Assembly: GCA_036402075.1 (NCBI GenBank)
Contig: DASWTP010000106.1
Span: 11,920-75,919 of the forward strand
DNA length: 64,000 bases
From: Chryseosolibacter sp036402075
GTDB taxonomy: Bacteria; Bacteroidota; Bacteroidia; Cytophagales; Cyclobacteriaceae
Reading direction: 5' to 3'
Position numbers and translations under genes: made by a program. Positions 32,750-41,317 of this stretch are shown piece by piece (position 1 is the first letter of the stretch; every line of letters begins with the position of its first letter). The notes under the pieces were generated by a model. The model searched no databases. It was not told the DNA's origin and was given only the letters and a program-made list of their open reading frames with translations.

Positions 32750-33739
32750 ATGAGTACAGTAAAAACTACCCTGGACAAAATGCTGGGCATCGATTATCCC
32801 ATGATCGTTGCCCCGATGTTCCTGATCTCGAATACAAAGATGGTGAAGGCCGCTTTGTCGTGCGGCATAACGGCAGCATTCCCGGCTATGAACTACAGAA
32901 CGGATGAGGAGCTGCGAAAAGCCATTCATGAGATAAAAGCATCCAGTGCAAAACCTTTTGGCGTTAACCTGATCGTAAACAAGTCGAATCCCAAATACAA
33001 AGCCCACCTCCGCACACTTCTCGATTTAAGAGTTGATTATATCATCACCTCGCTGGGCAGCCCGAAGGAAGTGATTCAGGAGAGCAAAAAAATGGGGATC
33101 AAAGTGTTTTGCGATGTCGTTGATCTGAAGTATGCTCAAAAGGTGGAAGAACTCGGTGCCGATGGTGTGATCGCGGTAAATTCGCGGGCCGGTGGACATG
33201 CAGGAAATATTCCGCCAAAAGAACTTGTTACCTTGCTGAATGAGCATTGCTCGTTGCCGATTATTTCAGCGGGAGGTATCGCGCACGGAAAAGACCTTCG
33301 CGAGGTTATGGATTGGGGCGCTGCGGGCGCTTCCGTAGGAACCATTTTTATTGCGTGCGAAGAAGCGGACATCTCACCGGAATACAAGCAAGCCATGATA
33401 ACGTATGGTGAGAAAGATATTGTACGAACAACGAAGCTCTCAGGCTCTGCGCTGACGGTGATCAATACGCCCTATGTGCAGCAGCTCGGGACAAAAGCCA
33501 ATTTCCTTGAATGGATCCTCAACAATAACAAAACGCTGAAAAAATACGCGAAGATGCTGCTTGCCCTGCGTGGCATGAAAGCCGTTGAGAAGGCCGCATT
33601 CGGGGCAACCTATAAAACCGTGTGGTGTGCCGGTCCCGCGATCGAGCACGTGCATGAAATTCAGCCATTATCAGTCATCGCCAATCGGATCACCCGCGAA
33701 TTCAAAGAGGCCTATAAAAAAGAAGCACTGGCCTTGTAA
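32750..33739 (+). CDS. Nitronate monooxygenase / FMN-dependent 2-nitropropane dioxygenase family
   Basis: A 329-aa FMN TIM barrel that oxidises alkyl nitronates; the wider family also contains enoyl reductases of the FabK type. Motifs: YPMIVAPMFLISNTKMV, GVNLIVN, FCDVVDLKYAQKVEELGADGVIAVNSRAGGHAGN (split, with the catalytic-region His in GGHAG ~146) and IISAGGIAHGKDL with GASVGTIFIACEE. ATG 32750 lies 5 nt after a TATCTTGG element. Confidence 0.9.
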   Translation: MSTVKTTLDKMLGIDYPMIVAPMFLISNTKMVKAALSCGITAAFPAMNYRTDEELRKAIHEIKASSAKPFGVNLIVNKSNPKYKAHLRTLLDLRVDYIITSLGSPKEVIQESKKMGIKVFCDVVDLKYAQKVEELGADGVIAVNSRAGGHAGNIPPKELVTLLNEHCSLPIISAGGIAHGKDLREVMDWGAAGASVGTIFIACEEADISPEYKQAMITYGEKDIVRTTKLSGSALTVINTPYVQQLGTKANFLEWILNNNKTLKKYAKMLLALRGMKAVEKAAFGATYKTVWCAGPAIEHVHEIQPLSVIANRITREFKEAYKKEALAL

Positions 33740-33829
33740 CGGCTCCCCCGATTTGCCTTATCGTAAATTTTTCGTTTCCGCCTATGGAAGGAAGCACGGA
33801 GAATAAGTATCTTCCGTAAAACAAGCTGT

Positions 33830-34216
33830 ATGAAAAACGCCATTAGTTGGTTTGAAATTCCGTCTGTGAATATTGATCGCGCACAGAAATTCTATGAAAC
33901 GATTTTTTCGATTTCCCTTACCCCGCTCAATCTGCAAAATATCAAGATGCGGATGTTCCCAATTGAAGATCCAATGGGTGTGGGTGGCGCAATTGTAGAC
34001 AGCGGAGGATTCCATAAGCCCTCCGGCACAGAAGGCCCATTGCTCTATCTAAATGCAAATCCGGACGTGGCGAAGGTGCTGGAAAAAGTAGAGGCTGCCG
34101 GGGGAAGAATTCTTGTGCCTAAAACTCCAATCTCAGATCAATTTGGTTTCATGGCTGTTATCATAGACACCGAAGGAAATCGCATTGCACTCCATTCAAT
34201 TCCGCTCGGCAAATAG
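33830..34216 (+). CDS. VOC-superfamily protein (glyoxalase/bleomycin-resistance fold)
   Basis: A 128-aa single VOC domain with two beta-alpha-beta-beta-beta halves: AISWFEIPSVNIDRAQKFYETIF and LYLNANPDVAKVLEKVEAAGGRILVPKT, ending IIDTEGNRIALHS. Possible metal ligands are the Glu in WFEIP and the His in ALHS. Function cannot be fixed; 3-demethylubiquinone- and extradiol-type activities are known in the family. Confidence 0.85.
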   Translation: MKNAISWFEIPSVNIDRAQKFYETIFSISLTPLNLQNIKMRMFPIEDPMGVGGAIVDSGGFHKPSGTEGPLLYLNANPDVAKVLEKVEAAGGRILVPKTPISDQFGFMAVIIDTEGNRIALHSIPLGK

Positions 34217-34229
34217 GAGAACCCGATTC

Positions 34230-34397
34230 TTATTTGAACACACTTAGGAAAAGATACACAATGAAGAGCAGCACCAGGGCAATGGCAGTCCACTGGAGCG
34301 TGCCCATACCTCCGGGGAATTCATATTGACACACCGGGCAAACTTTGCTTTTCTCGTCAATCATCATTGCGCATGATGGGCATTCCTTCTTCTTCAT
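34230..34397 (-). CDS. Zinc-ribbon membrane miniprotein (55 aa)
   Basis: A short gene read directly: residues 6-9 CPSC and 20-23 CPVC form a two-knuckle zinc ribbon, followed by YEFPGG and one TM helix (WTAIALVLLFIVYLFLSVF) at the C-terminus. The ATG at 34397 is followed by three Lys codons. It resembles the zinc-ribbon plus single-TM miniproteins seen across Bacteroidota; function unknown. Stop lies 13 bp from the VOC gene. Confidence 0.8.
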   Translation of the reverse strand: MKKKECPSCAMMIDEKSKVCPVCQYEFPGGMGTLQWTAIALVLLFIVYLFLSVFK

Positions 34398-34642
34398 CAC
34401 GTAAAATACGAATTCTCTTTTGACTTAAGGCGTCATTGGCGAAACACCAAATGCGCGCTTCATGTTGATACTTTGGTGGAAAAGTTGTGGAGTTCTTTAT
34501 TGCAAAAAAGTTGTAATGAGAATACGATGCAAGTATCTTCATATCACTAAGTCGCTGTTATACGATTGATCAGACGAACTGGGAAACAACGTTTCGATTT
34601 CTCACGGGAAATGGAAATTAAAAAACCAGCTTGAAACGATTT
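34398..34642. other. Non-coding stretch upstream of the candidate RNA
   Basis: No credible gene. Short frames exist on the minus strand but have no signal or family features. AT-rich, with several degenerate direct words; the right end approaches the promoter of the candidate structured RNA. Confidence 0.4.
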
Positions 34643-34819
34643 TGCTTTTGCGCAATGGGTTCGTTCGGATTCCGGCCATAGCAAGAAGGGCGAGGCAAGC
34701 CGTGAGGTGAGCTGATCCTTTACTCGATTATAAAGGCACTCAGTGTTGCTATGCAGGCTACGGTCTGCAATCAACGAGACGGAGAATAGGTCATATTTGA
34801 TTTATTCTCCGTTTTTTTT
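34643..34819 (+). ncRNA. Candidate 6S-like (6S-Flavo type) structured RNA with promoter and terminator
   Basis: TGCTTTTG (34643-34650) resembles a -7 element and predicts a start near 34656. The ~120-nt transcript can fold into one long irregular rod. UCGUU pairs with AACGA (34773-34777), GAUU with AAUC, and CCAUAGCAA with UUGCUAUG around internal loops; GAGGUG pairs with CACUC, and the apical CCUUUA/UAAAGG stem has an 8-nt loop. It ends with a 10-bp terminator hairpin ACGGAGAATA / TATTCTCCGT and eight T. No protein gene precedes this terminator. The 6S identity is inferred from shape and size, not from sequence identity. Confidence 0.45.
34779..34819 (+). terminator. Strong intrinsic terminator with no upstream protein gene
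   Basis: A perfect 10-bp stem (34779-34788 with 34803-34812), 14-nt loop, then TTTTTTTT. The nearest rightward protein gene ends more than 560 bp upstream with an opposing gene between, so it must end a separate RNA. Confidence 0.85.
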
Positions 34820-35194
34820 GCCTTCCTCTGTATTCCGCGCTTAACCTCTGGCGTATGAAAACACCGGTTAACTTTTAAGATTCAGCCGGAATTCTACATT
34901 TTTTGCTTTGTTCTCCGCTTCCGTTCCTGCGTTCGGTAGCCAGGGTCAACTTAACGATCCAGGCATATTTCCTTTGGCTTCTCCTTATCCAACCGTCAAA
35001 AAAGACATTTGCAATCCTTTGCTGCAAAATATTGTAGGCCCCTTGAGCATACAACCACTGAACGTTGCATTCTAACCAAACACTTGTTCTAACTCGTTAG
35101 TCCGTAATTTCTTACATCGCTGCCACGGCCGTCTGCTTTGCAAAAGCCGGTCGATCTGAGCCCCGCATCTTTGCATCAACAAAACAACAACAAC
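34820..35194. other. Spacer with a possible broken small exported protein and the promoter of the next gene
   Basis: ATG 34855 begins MKTPVN then stops at once. The frame beginning at 34872 continues to 35075 and reads like a signal peptide and short mature region (...STFFALFSASVPAFGSQGQ...). Joining the two needs a frameshift, so it is either a pseudogene or chance. Near the right end CATCTTTG (35166-35173) could be the -7 element of the gene at 35195, followed by an A/C-rich leader. Confidence 0.3.
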
Positions 35195-35776
35195 ATGCTT
35201 TCAAGAATCACCACCGTTGCTATGCTTTTCACGGTATTGTCAACAAGCACCTTTGCTGATGTAACACCATCAATTAAGGTTGTTCCTGCAACTGCAGGAA
35301 ACATTTTCACGCTGCATTACCAGGCACCATCGGCAGGAAACGTAAAGGTTTCGATCCTGGACAAGAATAACGAAGTCGTTTTTTCTGAATTGATCAGTGA
35401 GGCCGGTGCCTTCACGCGGCCCTACAACTTTAGCCAGTTGGAGAAAGGTGAATACAAGATTATCGTACAAGACCGAAGCGGAAGACAGGAGCAGGTTGTC
35501 AAGTATGGCTTAAGCGAGAGCAAGAGCTATATCAAGATCTCAGAAATGAATAAAGAGGAGAGCCGTTTCGTATTGAACATCGGCACGTCTTCTGAAGAAA
35601 CCGTGATAGTCAGAATCTACGACAATGCAAAAGGTCTTGTTCACGAGCAGGAAATTGAAGTGAATGGCAACTATGGGTTGATCTACAACCTTTCAAAGGT
35701 AAGATCGTCACAGAAGTCAATTGTTATGTTCGAAGTTTCAACATCTGCTGGTCAGGTTCAAACAGCAATGTTCTAA
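35195..35776 (+). CDS. Exported beta-rich hypothetical protein
   Basis: A 193-aa protein with a signal peptide (MLSRITTVAMLFTVLSTSTFA). The mature part holds two similar beta-sandwich halves. The first contains FTLHYQAPSAGNVKVSILDKNNEVVFSE and ends YNFSQLEKGEYKIIVQDRSG. The second contains FVLNIGTSSEETVIVRIYDNAKG and ends YNLSKVRSSQKSIVMF. This resembles the FlgD-like/T9SS sorting-type Ig fold, but there is no terminal sorting signature. The start codon follows a CAACAACAACAAC leader typical of highly translated Bacteroidota genes. Confidence 0.8.
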   Translation: MLSRITTVAMLFTVLSTSTFADVTPSIKVVPATAGNIFTLHYQAPSAGNVKVSILDKNNEVVFSELISEAGAFTRPYNFSQLEKGEYKIIVQDRSGRQEQVVKYGLSESKSYIKISEMNKEESRFVLNIGTSSEETVIVRIYDNAKGLVHEQEIEVNGNYGLIYNLSKVRSSQKSIVMFEVSTSAGQVQTAMF

Positions 35777-35800
35777 GATAATTGGGTTAGGGGGTAAAAA

Positions 35801-35829
35801 AGAGAAGCCACTGCGAGGTGGCTTTCTCT
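35801..35829. terminator. Terminator between the exported protein and the TerB-like gene
   Basis: AGAGAAGCCAC pairs with GTGGCTTTCTCT around TGCGAG, 24 bp after the TAA. It is preceded by AAAAAA and can work on either strand. Confidence 0.7.
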
Positions 35830-35907
35830 GTTTTAACTACCTGCGGTTTGGGCTCCAAACCTACTATAAACAAGAAACAAAAAAGTTCTCCTTTCGTACT
35901 CCCCGAA

Positions 35908-36312
35908 CTACAAGCCAATCACGGTCGGCTTTTCCCAGATCTTCCGGTTCAGCTCTTTCTGCACGGCAAAGATGAGGTGCAGTGGAAGATTCAATTCCTT
36001 ATGATATATTTTATAGATAAGCTGCCACTCGCTGCGATCCATAAAACCATCAGCGTTCGCAATCACACACATCCAGGCAATGATGCGCACCTGGTCCTTA
36101 AGACTTACCTGTTTTAACGCCATCATCGTCTCGGCATATAAACCATCTTTGTCTTTGGATTTCAACAGCTTGATCTGCGCATTGAATTCTTCTTCATTGA
36201 ATCCTTCAACACGCACCATTTGGCGGGCGGTGGAAAGTTCCTTGTCGTTTACACTTCCATCGGCATACACCAGCAGGAAGTAAAGTCGGGTAAGAAGCGT
36301 GTTGTAGGTCAT
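35908..36312 (-). CDS. TerB-family protein
   Basis: A 134-aa all-helical protein of the TerB/DjlA N-terminal type. TLLTRLYFLLVYADGSVNDKELSTARQMV and IAWMCVIANADGFMDRSEWQLIYKIY (read in two halves) show the two conserved D-G-x acid loops (ADGSVNDKE and ADGFMDRSE) thought to bind metal. Start is ATG 36312; ATG 36342 is also possible but would lie only 2 nt from a TATATTTC promoter element. Single gene, cytoplasmic. Confidence 0.8.
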   Translation of the reverse strand: MTYNTLLTRLYFLLVYADGSVNDKELSTARQMVRVEGFNEEEFNAQIKLLKSKDKDGLYAETMMALKQVSLKDQVRIIAWMCVIANADGFMDRSEWQLIYKIYHKELNLPLHLIFAVQKELNRKIWEKPTVIGL

Positions 36313-36531
36313 GGGGGTATTCGAATGTAATATATTCCCCATATCGAAATATAATGCCAATCTAAAAATCGCTAAAAATACCCAATAGAGGGCATATCGA
36401 TATCAATCTCGTTCCAAAATGGGAACACTATTAAAATTTGATACTGTTTTGGGATGTAAGAAATGTGTTTGAAGTGTTAATGTCTTAATGGGTTAATGTG
36501 GACAGACGGAAGCGCTTCAACAATCGAGCAC

Positions 36532-37017
36532 TCAGCTCGGATGAAGGGTTTCACTCCGTTTTTTGAAGGCAATTAGCAACAATGCGCCCACCGCATAAAA
36601 CATAATCAAACGCAAAAAATTCAGGCGATACCATGTGTGAGCACGATCCGCCAGGGAGGGGTCATTTAAATCTTCCAACATTAAGCCGACCTCAGGAGCA
36701 AAGTATAGGAATGTGGCAGTGGTTACGAGCAGGTCGAGACCGAATGCAACTACAAGAAAGTTTCGGGTTGGTTGCCTTTGCCAGTTTGCAGAAAGCGCAA
36801 CAACAAACAACAGGATAGTTAATGGTCTTAGTTTAGCCCAGAAGGCCACCGGTGAAAACTTATACTCACCCTGCAACATAGCAAATGAGTCAGGGGGTGC
36901 GCTCACCAGGACTTTTGTCACGGTCATTTGTTCATAGGCGCCTCCTCCTACCATGGACAGGTAAAAAAGGCAGAGGGTGGCAATGGCATATAAGCCTGTT
37001 GTCGAGCGTTTATTCAT
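36532..37017 (-). CDS. Integral membrane protein, DUF1772-like
   Basis: A 161-aa protein with four predicted TM segments: TTGLYAIATLCLFYLSMVGGG, LRPLTILLFVVALSA, FLVVAFGLDLLVTTATFLYF, and LNFLRLIMFYAVGALLLIAF. The pattern WYRLNFLR before the last helix resembles the anthrone-oxygenase/DUF1772 group, but the assignment is tentative. ATG 37017 is only 10 bp from the start codon of the divergent sigma-factor gene, so the two promoters must lie inside each other's coding sequence or one start is further in. Confidence 0.7.
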   Translation of the reverse strand: MNKRSTTGLYAIATLCLFYLSMVGGGAYEQMTVTKVLVSAPPDSFAMLQGEYKFSPVAFWAKLRPLTILLFVVALSANWQRQPTRNFLVVAFGLDLLVTTATFLYFAPEVGLMLEDLNDPSLADRAHTWYRLNFLRLIMFYAVGALLLIAFKKRSETLHPS

Positions 37018-37027
37018 AATCGCGTTT

Positions 37028-37648
37028 ATGCTCTTTGACAAAAAGTTAGGCGAACGCGTTACAGCTTTCGAATCCAATCCGATCATTTTTTTTAATACCT
37101 TTAGCAAGAACGATTACACCGCGTTGTCCCCCGAGAACAAGAAAAAATTCGAGCAACTTTTCAAAGAGCTGTTTTCTCCGCTCACCGGCTACTCCATGAA
37201 ATACATCTATGACCTGGATGATGCGAAGAACATCGTCCATGAAGTTTTTCTGGCCGTGTGGGAGAAATTCGAATCGCTTCCGGAAGGAACCAATTACAAG
37301 AGTTACCTCTATACCTCGGTCAAGAACAAAAGCCTCAATTTTATTCGCGATAAAAAGAAGCATGTCATCCTCGAGGAGGCGGAAGACCAGGGGCCTGTGG
37401 AAGAAAATCTCACGCTGGAGACGGCCGAACTGGAAAAGGAAGTCGAAATCGCGTTGCAGCTACTGCCGGAAAAATGCCGGCAGGTGTTTGAAATGAACAG
37501 GCAGGATGGTTTAAAATATGCTGAAATAGCTGAAAAACTGAACATATCCATTAAAACGGTTGAAGCGCAGATGTCCAAAGCATTGGCCATTATGCGGGAG
37601 CATCTGCGTGATTTTTTGGTTGTGTTATTTTTTCTGCTTTTTGGATAA
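37028..37648 (+). CDS. ECF RNA polymerase sigma factor (FecI-like)
   Basis: A 206-aa sigma-70 group IV factor. Region 2 is at about 40-105 (FKELFSPLTGYSMKYIYDLDDAKNIVHEVFLAVWEKFE) and region 4 at about 138-190 (LPEKCRQVFEMNRQDGLKYAEIAEKLNISIKTVEAQMSKALAIMREHL). After region 4 comes a short hydrophobic end (FLVVLFFLLFG). With FecR and the TonB receptor downstream it forms a cell-surface signalling module. ATG 37028 is used; an internal TTG at 37124 following a TACCTTTA element is an alternative that keeps region 2. Confidence 0.9.
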   Translation: MLFDKKLGERVTAFESNPIIFFNTFSKNDYTALSPENKKKFEQLFKELFSPLTGYSMKYIYDLDDAKNIVHEVFLAVWEKFESLPEGTNYKSYLYTSVKNKSLNFIRDKKKHVILEEAEDQGPVEENLTLETAELEKEVEIALQLLPEKCRQVFEMNRQDGLKYAEIAEKLNISIKTVEAQMSKALAIMREHLRDFLVVLFFLLFG

Positions 37649-37691
37649 GGGTAAACTCAAACTTATGTGTTAAGGATTCAAGGATACGTAC

Positions 37692-38687
37692 GTGAAAGAT
37701 GAAGAAAACGATATCAGGGAGATTATAACCAGGCATTTTGCAGGAGAAACCTCTGCTGCTGAAGAGAAGGCGCTTTCCGAATGGATCGGTCAATCGGCCG
37801 AAAATGATGCCGAGTATCGAAGATCGAAAAAACTGTTCGCGGCAGCAACGCGCCATTATAAAAAGACAATTGTGCCTGACATTGATGTGGACGCAGAATG
37901 GAAGGTCTTCGAACAAAAAGTAAGCGATGGTAAGCCCGTGATAAATCTGCGGCCATCGTTTAGCATGCTGAAAATCGCGGCAGCGGTACTGCTGCTCATT
38001 GCAGCCGGAGCTACTATATATTTTTATGCGAACCGTGCCGAGGCTGTCTATTTTGAGACGGCATCATTGGTCCGGAAGGTTGAATTACCCGATGGATCCA
38101 CCGTTGTACTAAACCGATTTTCACGGCTCGAGTATACCAGCGATTTCGGCAACGACCATCGAAATGTGAAACTGCAAGGTGAAGCCTTCTTTGACGTTAC
38201 CCGGAACGCTGCGCTGCCATTCGTGATATCAGCGCGAAACACAACAATCGAGGTGGTAGGAACCTCATTCAACGTGCTTGCCTACGATTCAATTTCAGAA
38301 GTTGGCGTGATCGTCCAATCAGGCGTTGTTCGCTTCACCGTTCCCGAACTCAACAAGACGGTCGAGCTCATGGCAGGTGAGAAAGGAACTTTTGCATCTG
38401 CACAAAAAACGGTGCAGGAGGAGGTAAACCAGGACGTGAATTATCAATCATGGAATACGCGCAAGCTCACATTCAATGAAACTCATCTTTCCGCTGTGAT
38501 TGAAGCGATCAACAAAGCTTATAATACCAACATTGTACTCAAAGGAATCGTATCCGATACCTGCTTGTTAACCGCGTCCTTTGACAACCAATCACTGGAG
38601 GCCGTGCTCAACGTCCTTGAGTCTACGCTAAACCTCACATACGAACGTGTCGGAAATCGAATTGAAATCACGTCAACCGGATGTTAG
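37692..38687 (+). CDS. FecR-family anti-sigma factor
   Basis: A 331-aa single-pass inner-membrane regulator. The N-terminal cytoplasmic domain (~1-85) binds the sigma factor; TM about 92-110 (LKIAAAVLLLIAAGATIYFYA); the periplasmic FecR domain contains VELPDGSTVVLNRFSRLEY, GEAFFDVTRNAALPFVI and TTIEVVGTSFNVLAYD, and the C-terminal secretin-like DUF4974 region runs from about 252. The start is GTG 37692, the only plausible codon; no nearby in-frame ATG. Its stop overlaps the receptor start by 7 bp. Confidence 0.93.
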   Translation: MKDEENDIREIITRHFAGETSAAEEKALSEWIGQSAENDAEYRRSKKLFAAATRHYKKTIVPDIDVDAEWKVFEQKVSDGKPVINLRPSFSMLKIAAAVLLLIAAGATIYFYANRAEAVYFETASLVRKVELPDGSTVVLNRFSRLEYTSDFGNDHRNVKLQGEAFFDVTRNAALPFVISARNTTIEVVGTSFNVLAYDSISEVGVIVQSGVVRFTVPELNKTVELMAGEKGTFASAQKTVQEEVNQDVNYQSWNTRKLTFNETHLSAVIEAINKAYNTNIVLKGIVSDTCLLTASFDNQSLEAVLNVLESTLNLTYERVGNRIEITSTGC

Positions 38688-41317
38688 TACATGGCTCATT
38701 TATCAAACTATTCGTTTTCGGTATAAGCTTCCTTGTGCTGATAGCCATTCCTGCAGTTGCACAGCAAAACCCGGAAAGTCCAATCTCCATAACACTTTCG
38801 AACGTCTCGCTTGCGGAAGCGCTCCAGGAGATTGCAAAGAAAAGCGGTGTTGTATTTTCATATAATCCAAAAAAAATACCAGCGACCGAGAAGATTACGT
38901 ATCGGGCGGTTAACAAAAGTGTGATCGCCATCCTTGACGACTTCAGCACGGCTTACCAGCTCAACTACCAGCAGGTAGAGAACCAGATTGTCCTGAAGCC
39001 CGAAAAGAAAATCACCGGAACGCCTGTAACCCAATTACCCGCCACCATCAGCGGATATGTAAAAGATCAGCAGACGGGAGAAGCATTGATTGGATCAGGT
39101 GTTTTTGTGACTGAACTTAAAATCGGCACAACAACCAACAGCTATGGCTATTACTCGCTCACGCTCCCAAAAGGCAACTACACCTTAAAGTACTCGTTTG
39201 TCGGATTCAAAGATCTCGTTAAGCAAGTGAGCCTGACCAGTTCGATACAACGCGATTTAGCGCTGGAGCAAGATATTCCGGAATTAAAGGAAGTGGTGGT
39301 AACTGACGCTCTTTCACGTGACCTGGTTAGTGAAATCCAGCTTGGCAAGATCAATATCAATCCACTGTCGATTGAGGAGCGGCCTTCGTTTTTCGGAGAG
39401 CTTGATGTGATCAAGTCGCTGGAATCTATTCCGGGTGTAAAAATGCATTCCGATGGATCAACATTCTACTCCGTGCGTGGTGGGAATCGCGATCAGAATT
39501 TGGTGATGATTGATGATGCTCCCATCTACAATCCAAGCCATCTCCTTGGACTGTTTTCAACGATCATACCGGATGCCGTCAACGACATCAACTTTTACAA
39601 AGGCGATATGCCGGCCTCGTTTGGCGGGCGACTTTCCTCCGTGCTGGACATCCGAACAAAAAAAGGGAATGATCAGCATTTCCAGGCGTGGGGGAATTTT
39701 GGATTGATTTCAACCAAGCTCGGCATCGAAGGTCCTTTCAAAAAAAGCGCAAGCTCTTACTTGCTCTCCACACGCATTTCAAGATTGAAGTGGATTATGC
39801 AGCTGCGGGACAACAACGTGAAGCAATTCAACTTTGCCGATGTCACAGCGAAAATAAATGTAAAGCTAAACGCCTCAAATCGCGTATACCTTTCCTTCTA
39901 CACCGGTGGTGACAACTATTTTGCGAACAATTCGGGGATTGCCTGGTCTAACACAGCACTGACGCTGCGATGGAACCACATTTTCTCCGAGCGCCTATTT
40001 CTCAACACAACCTTCTCCGGCAGTAACTACGATTACTTCCTTCACACCAATGTGGATGCGGGCACACGCTGGAATTCGAAGATCGCCAACCTCTCCATGA
40101 AAAGCGATTTCAGTTATTTCGTTAATCCGGAAAGCGAGGTCACTTTTGGTACGGGCATCCAGGGCTTTGGCTTCAACCCTGGCAATGTGCAATCATCAGC
40201 AGCCACCACCCTGCCTTCGCTCTCCGTTAAGAATTCGCTCGAGCTTTTCCTTTATGCAAACCATGAAATAAGGTTCAACGAAAGCTGGGGTCTGAACTAT
40301 GGCGTGCGCATGTCATCATGGATCAATAATGGTGAAGCTTTTGAATTTTCTTTCGATGAAAATCACAATGCTGTTGATACAACCTACTACACGGCAGGCC
40401 AGTCATACAAATCGTTTGGACGCGCTGAACCCCGGATCAGTCTGAGAAGGTCACTAAACGAACTTTCGTCTGTGAAGTTTTCATACGCAAAAAACGTTCA
40501 AAACATTCATCTCATATCAAACTCAATAAGTCCCTTTACATCGCTTGAAGTGTGGCTTCCGAGCAGTGTGAATATTCAGCCGGAGGTCGCGGATCAGCTG
40601 TCACTGGGCTATTATCGAACGTTCGCACAATTTGGAATTGCTTTTTCTGCGGAAGCATTTTACAAGAAAATGAAAAACCAGATCGATTATGCTCCCCACG
40701 CGGAAACACTGCTGAATCCGCAACTCGAAGGCGAACTGCGTTTTGGAACAGGCACAGCCCATGGAATTGAGTTGCTAGCCAAAAAAGACGAAGGCCGCTT
40801 ACGCGGATGGGCAGGCTACACGTTTTCACGATCCAAACGCAAATTTCGCGAACTGAACGAGGGACGATCATTCAATAGTTTTTATGACCGGCCACATCAG
40901 ATCAACGTGATGGCTTCGTATGATCTCTCGCTGCGCTGGAATGTTGGAATGACCTGGGTTTATACTACAGGCGCACCGTACTCTGCACCCATCAGCTTTT
41001 ATGAATTCAATGGTGAAGAAGTTCCGATTTATGGACAACGAAACAACGAACGCTTACCGGATTATCACCGGCTTGATCTGTCTGCCAAATACAAATTGAA
41101 CCGGAATCCGGAAAAGAAATACCAGCATGACCTCTCCTTCTCAATCTTTAATTTCTATGGACGCAAGAATATATTGTTTGTAAACTATCATAAGACCGAA
41201 ACCGCTAACGGGGACTTCCAGGTTCCGACCAACCTGCTCGATGCCGAACGCGTAAGCACGCAGTTTTATCTTTTTCAATTCACCCCATCCTTATCCTATA
41301 ATTTCAGATGGCGATAA
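38681..41317 (+). CDS. TonB-dependent transducing receptor with STN and carboxypeptidase-like domains
   Basis: An 878-aa outer-membrane receptor. Signal peptide (1-28), STN domain (about 35-110, ISITLSNVSLAEALQEIAKKSG) that contacts FecR, carboxypeptidase regulatory-like domain (~115-205, ISGYVKDQQTGEALIGSGVFV), plug (~215-320, VRGGNRDQNLVMIDDAPIYNP) and a beta-barrel ending FTPSLSYNFRWR. Ligand import would signal through FecR to the sigma factor. It lacks a SusD partner, so it is not a classical Sus system; instead a DUF4249 lipoprotein follows, starting in the receptor's stop codon. Confidence 0.93.
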   Translation: MLVHGSFIKLFVFGISFLVLIAIPAVAQQNPESPISITLSNVSLAEALQEIAKKSGVVFSYNPKKIPATEKITYRAVNKSVIAILDDFSTAYQLNYQQVENQIVLKPEKKITGTPVTQLPATISGYVKDQQTGEALIGSGVFVTELKIGTTTNSYGYYSLTLPKGNYTLKYSFVGFKDLVKQVSLTSSIQRDLALEQDIPELKEVVVTDALSRDLVSEIQLGKININPLSIEERPSFFGELDVIKSLESIPGVKMHSDGSTFYSVRGGNRDQNLVMIDDAPIYNPSHLLGLFSTIIPDAVNDINFYKGDMPASFGGRLSSVLDIRTKKGNDQHFQAWGNFGLISTKLGIEGPFKKSASSYLLSTRISRLKWIMQLRDNNVKQFNFADVTAKINVKLNASNRVYLSFYTGGDNYFANNSGIAWSNTALTLRWNHIFSERLFLNTTFSGSNYDYFLHTNVDAGTRWNSKIANLSMKSDFSYFVNPESEVTFGTGIQGFGFNPGNVQSSAATTLPSLSVKNSLELFLYANHEIRFNESWGLNYGVRMSSWINNGEAFEFSFDENHNAVDTTYYTAGQSYKSFGRAEPRISLRRSLNELSSVKFSYAKNVQNIHLISNSISPFTSLEVWLPSSVNIQPEVADQLSLGYYRTFAQFGIAFSAEAFYKKMKNQIDYAPHAETLLNPQLEGELRFGTGTAHGIELLAKKDEGRLRGWAGYTFSRSKRKFRELNEGRSFNSFYDRPHQINVMASYDLSLRWNVGMTWVYTTGAPYSAPISFYEFNGEEVPIYGQRNNERLPDYHRLDLSAKYKLNRNPEKKYQHDLSFSIFNFYGRKNILFVNYHKTETANGDFQVPTNLLDAERVSTQFYLFQFTPSLSYNFRWR

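Noticed and set aside
34547..34774. A 75-codon minus-strand frame
   Set aside because: Antisense to the candidate structured RNA; no signal or domain, and the plus-strand promoter/terminator explain the region better.
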